54,098 nt of DNA from an uncultured Ruthenibacterium sp. GTDB lineage: Bacteria > Bacillota > Clostridia > Oscillospirales > Ruminococcaceae. The notes under the pieces are model-generated. The model was given only the letters and a program-made list of their open reading frames with translations, was not told the origin of the DNA and searched no databases. The DNA lies in NCBI GenBank assembly GCA_944386565.1, contig CALXBO010000011.1:1-54098 (forward strand). The letters run 5' to 3'. Of the stretch, positions 52,119 to 54,098 are shown one piece after another; position 1 is the first letter of the stretch, and each line of letters starts with the position of its first letter. The translations under genes were made by a program, and so were the position numbers.

Positions 52119-52189
52119 GGCGCGTCGGGGCGCGTCCCGCTCCCGCGCGGTTTGCGGCGAATCTCCGCGAAAAAGTTTGCCCGCTCCTC

Positions 52190-52217
52190 TTGCATTCGCA
52201 ATAAAATCATGTAAAGT
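52190..52217 (+). promoter_or_regulatory. Weak candidate pyrB promoter
   Basis: TTGCAT (52190-52195), 16-base spacer, TAAAGT (52212-52217). The leader would be about 30 bases, with no PyrR-binding loop or attenuator visible. Confidence 0.35.
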
Positions 52218-52251
52218 ATAAGATGAAAGATTGTGTAAAGGAGAACTGAAG

Positions 52252-53343
52252 ATGCGACATTTGCTCGATCCGTTCGATTTTTCCGTAGAAGAACTTGATG
52301 ACCTGCTTCATCTGGGACAGGCCATCGCCGCCGACCCGGCCAAATACGCCCACGTGTGCGACGGCAAAGTGCTGGCGACTCTGTTCTATGAGCCGTCTAC
52401 GCGCACGCGCCTTTCCTTTACTTCCGCCATGATGCACCTCGGCGGAAACGTGCTTGGCTTCTCCAGTGCAAACGCCTCCAGCGCCTCGAAGGGCGAAACG
52501 GTGGCCGATACCATCCGCGTTGTCTCCGGTTACGCCGACATCGCCGCCATGCGCCATCCGCTTGAGGGCGCGCCGATGCGCGCAGCCATGTTCAGCCGCA
52601 TCCCCGTCATCAACGCAGGCGACGGCGGACACCAGCACCCCACCCAGACGCTCACCGACCTGATGACCATTCTCTCGCGCCGCGGCCGTCTGGACCATCT
52701 GCGCGTCGGATTCTGCGGCGACCTCAAGTACGGCCGCACCGTACACTCCCTGATGCATGCGCTGTCCCGCTACGAAGGCATTGAGTTTGTTCTCATCAGC
52801 CCTGAGGAGCTGCGCGTGCCGCGCCACCTGATCGACAGCGTGGTTGTCCCCAACAATATCCCCTGCACGGAGGTCACAAGTCTGGAAGACGCGATGCCTT
52901 CGCTCGACATCCTGTACATGACCCGTATCCAGCGCGAGCGTTTCGCAGACAAACTCGAGTATGAGCGTCTGAAGAACAGTTACATCCTCGATGCCGAGAA
53001 GATGAAGCTGGGTAAGGCCGACATGGCCGTGCTGCACCCGCTGCCCCGCGTCAATGAGATCACGTTGGACGTTGACAACGATCCGCGTGCAGCATACTTT
53101 GAGCAGACCCAGAATGGTTTGTATATGCGCATGGCGCTCATCATGACACTGCTCGGGCTTGCGCCTACCGGTCCGCTCGCGGACAAGCCCCTTGCCTTCC
53201 TGCAGGGCGCCGAAAAGTATCCTGATGATCCGTGCCAGTTCCGCAACTGCATCACCCGCACGGAAGAGGGCCTGATTCCCCTCTACGTCCGGAGTGAATC
53301 CGGCGAACTGCGCTGCGCCTACTGCGAGCACAGCAAGAAGTAA
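52252..53343 (+). CDS. pyrB: Aspartate carbamoyltransferase with C-terminal PyrI-type zinc domain
   Basis: 363 residues; the ATG at 52252 has AAAGGAG about 8 bases upstream. Second step of pyrimidine synthesis, joining carbamoyl phosphate and aspartate. Active-site motifs are intact: [12 protein letters not shown] at 45-56, HPTQ at 129-132 and HPLPR at 262-266. About 310 residues match a normal catalytic chain. The extra 55 residues contain Cys328-x4-Cys333-x21-Cys355-x2-Cys358, close to the zinc ligands of the E. coli PyrI regulatory chain (C-x4-C-x23-C-x2-C). The nucleotide-binding PyrI domain is missing, and no separate pyrI is present. Other pyr genes are not in the window. Confidence 0.93.
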   Translation: MRHLLDPFDFSVEELDDLLHLGQAIAADPAKYAHVCDGKVLATLFYEPSTRTRLSFTSAMMHLGGNVLGFSSANASSASKGETVADTIRVVSGYADIAAMRHPLEGAPMRAAMFSRIPVINAGDGGHQHPTQTLTDLMTILSRRGRLDHLRVGFCGDLKYGRTVHSLMHALSRYEGIEFVLISPEELRVPRHLIDSVVVPNNIPCTEVTSLEDAMPSLDILYMTRIQRERFADKLEYERLKNSYILDAEKMKLGKADMAVLHPLPRVNEITLDVDNDPRAAYFEQTQNGLYMRMALIMTLLGLAPTGPLADKPLAFLQGAEKYPDDPCQFRNCITRTEEGLIPLYVRSESGELRCAYCEHSKK

Positions 53344-53351
53344 AATGCCCG

Positions 53352-53387
53352 CCCCGCCGGCCCCAAAACCGGCGGGGAAACTTTTTT
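53352..53387 (+). terminator. pyrB terminator
   Basis: Stem CCCCGCCGG (53352-53360) / CCGGCGGGG (53369-53377), then AAACTTTTTT. Confidence 0.9.
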
Positions 53388-53407
53388 GAAATTTTTTGAA
53401 AAAAGTG

Positions 53408-53436
53408 TTGACATCCGTCTCGGCATTTGATATTAT
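53408..53436 (+). promoter_or_regulatory. tRNA-Ala promoter
   Basis: TTGACA (53408-53413), 17-base spacer, TATTAT (53431-53436), about 50 bases before the mature tRNA. Confidence 0.85.
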
Positions 53437-53487
53437 AATGGAGCGCCAAGACGAAAGGCCACAGCAAAGAACCGAAAAAGTAAATAT

Positions 53488-53563
<76 letters not shown>

Positions 53564-53564
53564 C

Positions 53565-53597
53565 AAAGCACCAATCGAAAGATTGGTGCTTTTTCTT
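53565..53597 (+). terminator. tRNA-Ala terminator
   Basis: Perfect 12-bp stem AAAGCACCAATC (53565-53576) / GATTGGTGCTTT (53581-53592), then TTTCTTT, directly after the CCA end. Confidence 0.95.
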
Positions 53598-53974
53598 TGT
53601 TCCTGCGTTGTTTTTCTGCATTTCCGAGCATTTCGCAGCCCCCTCTTCCCCGCTTCTTCAGGTGCTCCAGAAAGCCTTTTCCTGCCCGCATAATGAATGC
53701 GTAATGAATAGAAGAACGCCGCTCTGCGCAACCCTCCCCGCTTTCGCGTGAAAAATCCATAAAATGCACAAAACAGCGCGCGATTTTCATTCATCAAAAC
53801 AGAAAATTTTCACTTTTCAAATTGTGAATTTGAACAAATATTTTCAAAGTGTCTAAAACAGATGGCTCAGAAGTCGACGAACCTCTGAGCCGTTCTTTTG
53901 CAATGCATGATAAATTTAAATTAAATCTTATAGGTACTTTTTCATAATACTCAGCATTTTCCGTACTTACGGAC
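53598..53974. other. AT-rich intergenic region without a clear gene
   Basis: From the tRNA terminator to near the window end the sequence turns AT-rich and carries no supported gene. Visible structures are the inverted repeat TTCAAATT-GTG-AATTTGAA (53816-53834) and GGCTCAGA / TCTGAGCC (53864-53871 and 53884-53891), the latter followed on the plus strand by GTTCTTTT and so terminator-like. No duplicated 3' tRNA end (attachment site) was found. Confidence 0.5.
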
Positions 53975-54097
53975 TTATCCGTTCCATAAATTCATGTATC
54001 TACTGTGTTTGTCAATAAAAAAGTCTTGCAAAAGGGCTCCAAAAAAGTGAGCACCTTCAACACCCAATAAACTTGTCAGGACTGCATGGGGCGAGCC
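53975..54097 (-). CDS. Possible 3' end of a gene cut by the window edge
   Basis: A minus-strand frame stays open from the right edge to a TAA at 53975-53977, giving 40 residues that begin GSPHAVLTSLLGVEGAHFFG and end in a short aromatic tail. There is no start codon or ribosome site in view. I do not recognise a family; it may be the C-terminus of a real gene or chance. The inverted repeat at 53864-53891 lies downstream and could be its terminator. Confidence 0.25.
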   Translation of the reverse strand, partial: GSPHAVLTSLLGVEGAHFFGALLQDFFIDKHSRYMNLWNG

Positions 54098-54098
54098 C

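Noticed and set aside
52140..52251. PyrR-type attenuator upstream of pyrB
   Set aside because: No terminator/antiterminator pair or PyrR-binding loop in the short leader.

Overview
The window reads as housekeeping chromosome from a fairly GC-rich, probably anaerobic and spore-forming member of the Clostridia (an Oscillospirales-like gut lineage is my guess, not something I could test). The indicators are a class A RNase P RNA, a BofA-family protein, SigA-type sigma factor next to dnaG, Rrf2 and MarR regulators, a BceAB-like ABC exporter, zinc-type L31, near-consensus TTGACA-N17-TATAAT promoters, strong AGGAGG-type ribosome binding sites and frequent GTG/TTG starts. No IS element, prophage, CRISPR array or resistance island is visible.

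Layout: 64-6564 holds two GMP synthase paralogues (one lacking a functional glutaminase domain) flanking a DUF2089 regulator with a small membrane protein, a MarR/MATE efflux unit and a cytidylate-kinase-like gene. 6905-18986 is the translation/transcription core: tuf, fusA, rpsG and rpsL form a str operon with its own consensus promoter, followed upstream by rpoC and rpoB, also with their own promoter and a structured leader; rplJ/rplL are not next to rpoB. 19266-20230 is a divergent Rrf2 regulator / ferritin-like pair. 20237-26095 carries an oxidoreductase, the rpoD-dnaG-dgt macromolecular-synthesis cluster and a YigZ protein. 26192-30011 has rpmE, a phosphohexomutase and a YifB/ComM-type ATPase.

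30140-32950 is a BceAB-like ABC exporter without an adjacent two-component system, ending in a coupled 29-residue membrane peptide. 32997-42446 is dominated by cell-envelope and RNA-modification genes: rlmH, a WalJ/YycJ-like hydrolase, murA, a G5-M23 peptidase, an RluA-type pseudouridine synthase, gdhA, rnpB, an Amidase_3 enzyme and a C39-like peptidase. 42600-45308 holds bofA, rnr and secG. 45395-50531 is an operon of a zinc-ribbon membrane protein with a divergent type IIA topoisomerase pair. The right end has a GT-C-type membrane glycosyltransferase, pyrB with a C-terminal zinc-ribbon extension, a tRNA-Ala(GGC) and about 500 bp of AT-rich sequence without a clear gene.

The best candidates for something little described are: the aspartate carbamoyltransferase fused to only the zinc domain of the PyrI regulatory chain; the glutaminase-dead GMP synthase paralogue; the topoisomerase pair with altered active-site motifs co-transcribed with a zinc-ribbon tail-anchored protein; a MarR dyad placed in two promoters; and the micro-protein coupled to the ABC exporter.
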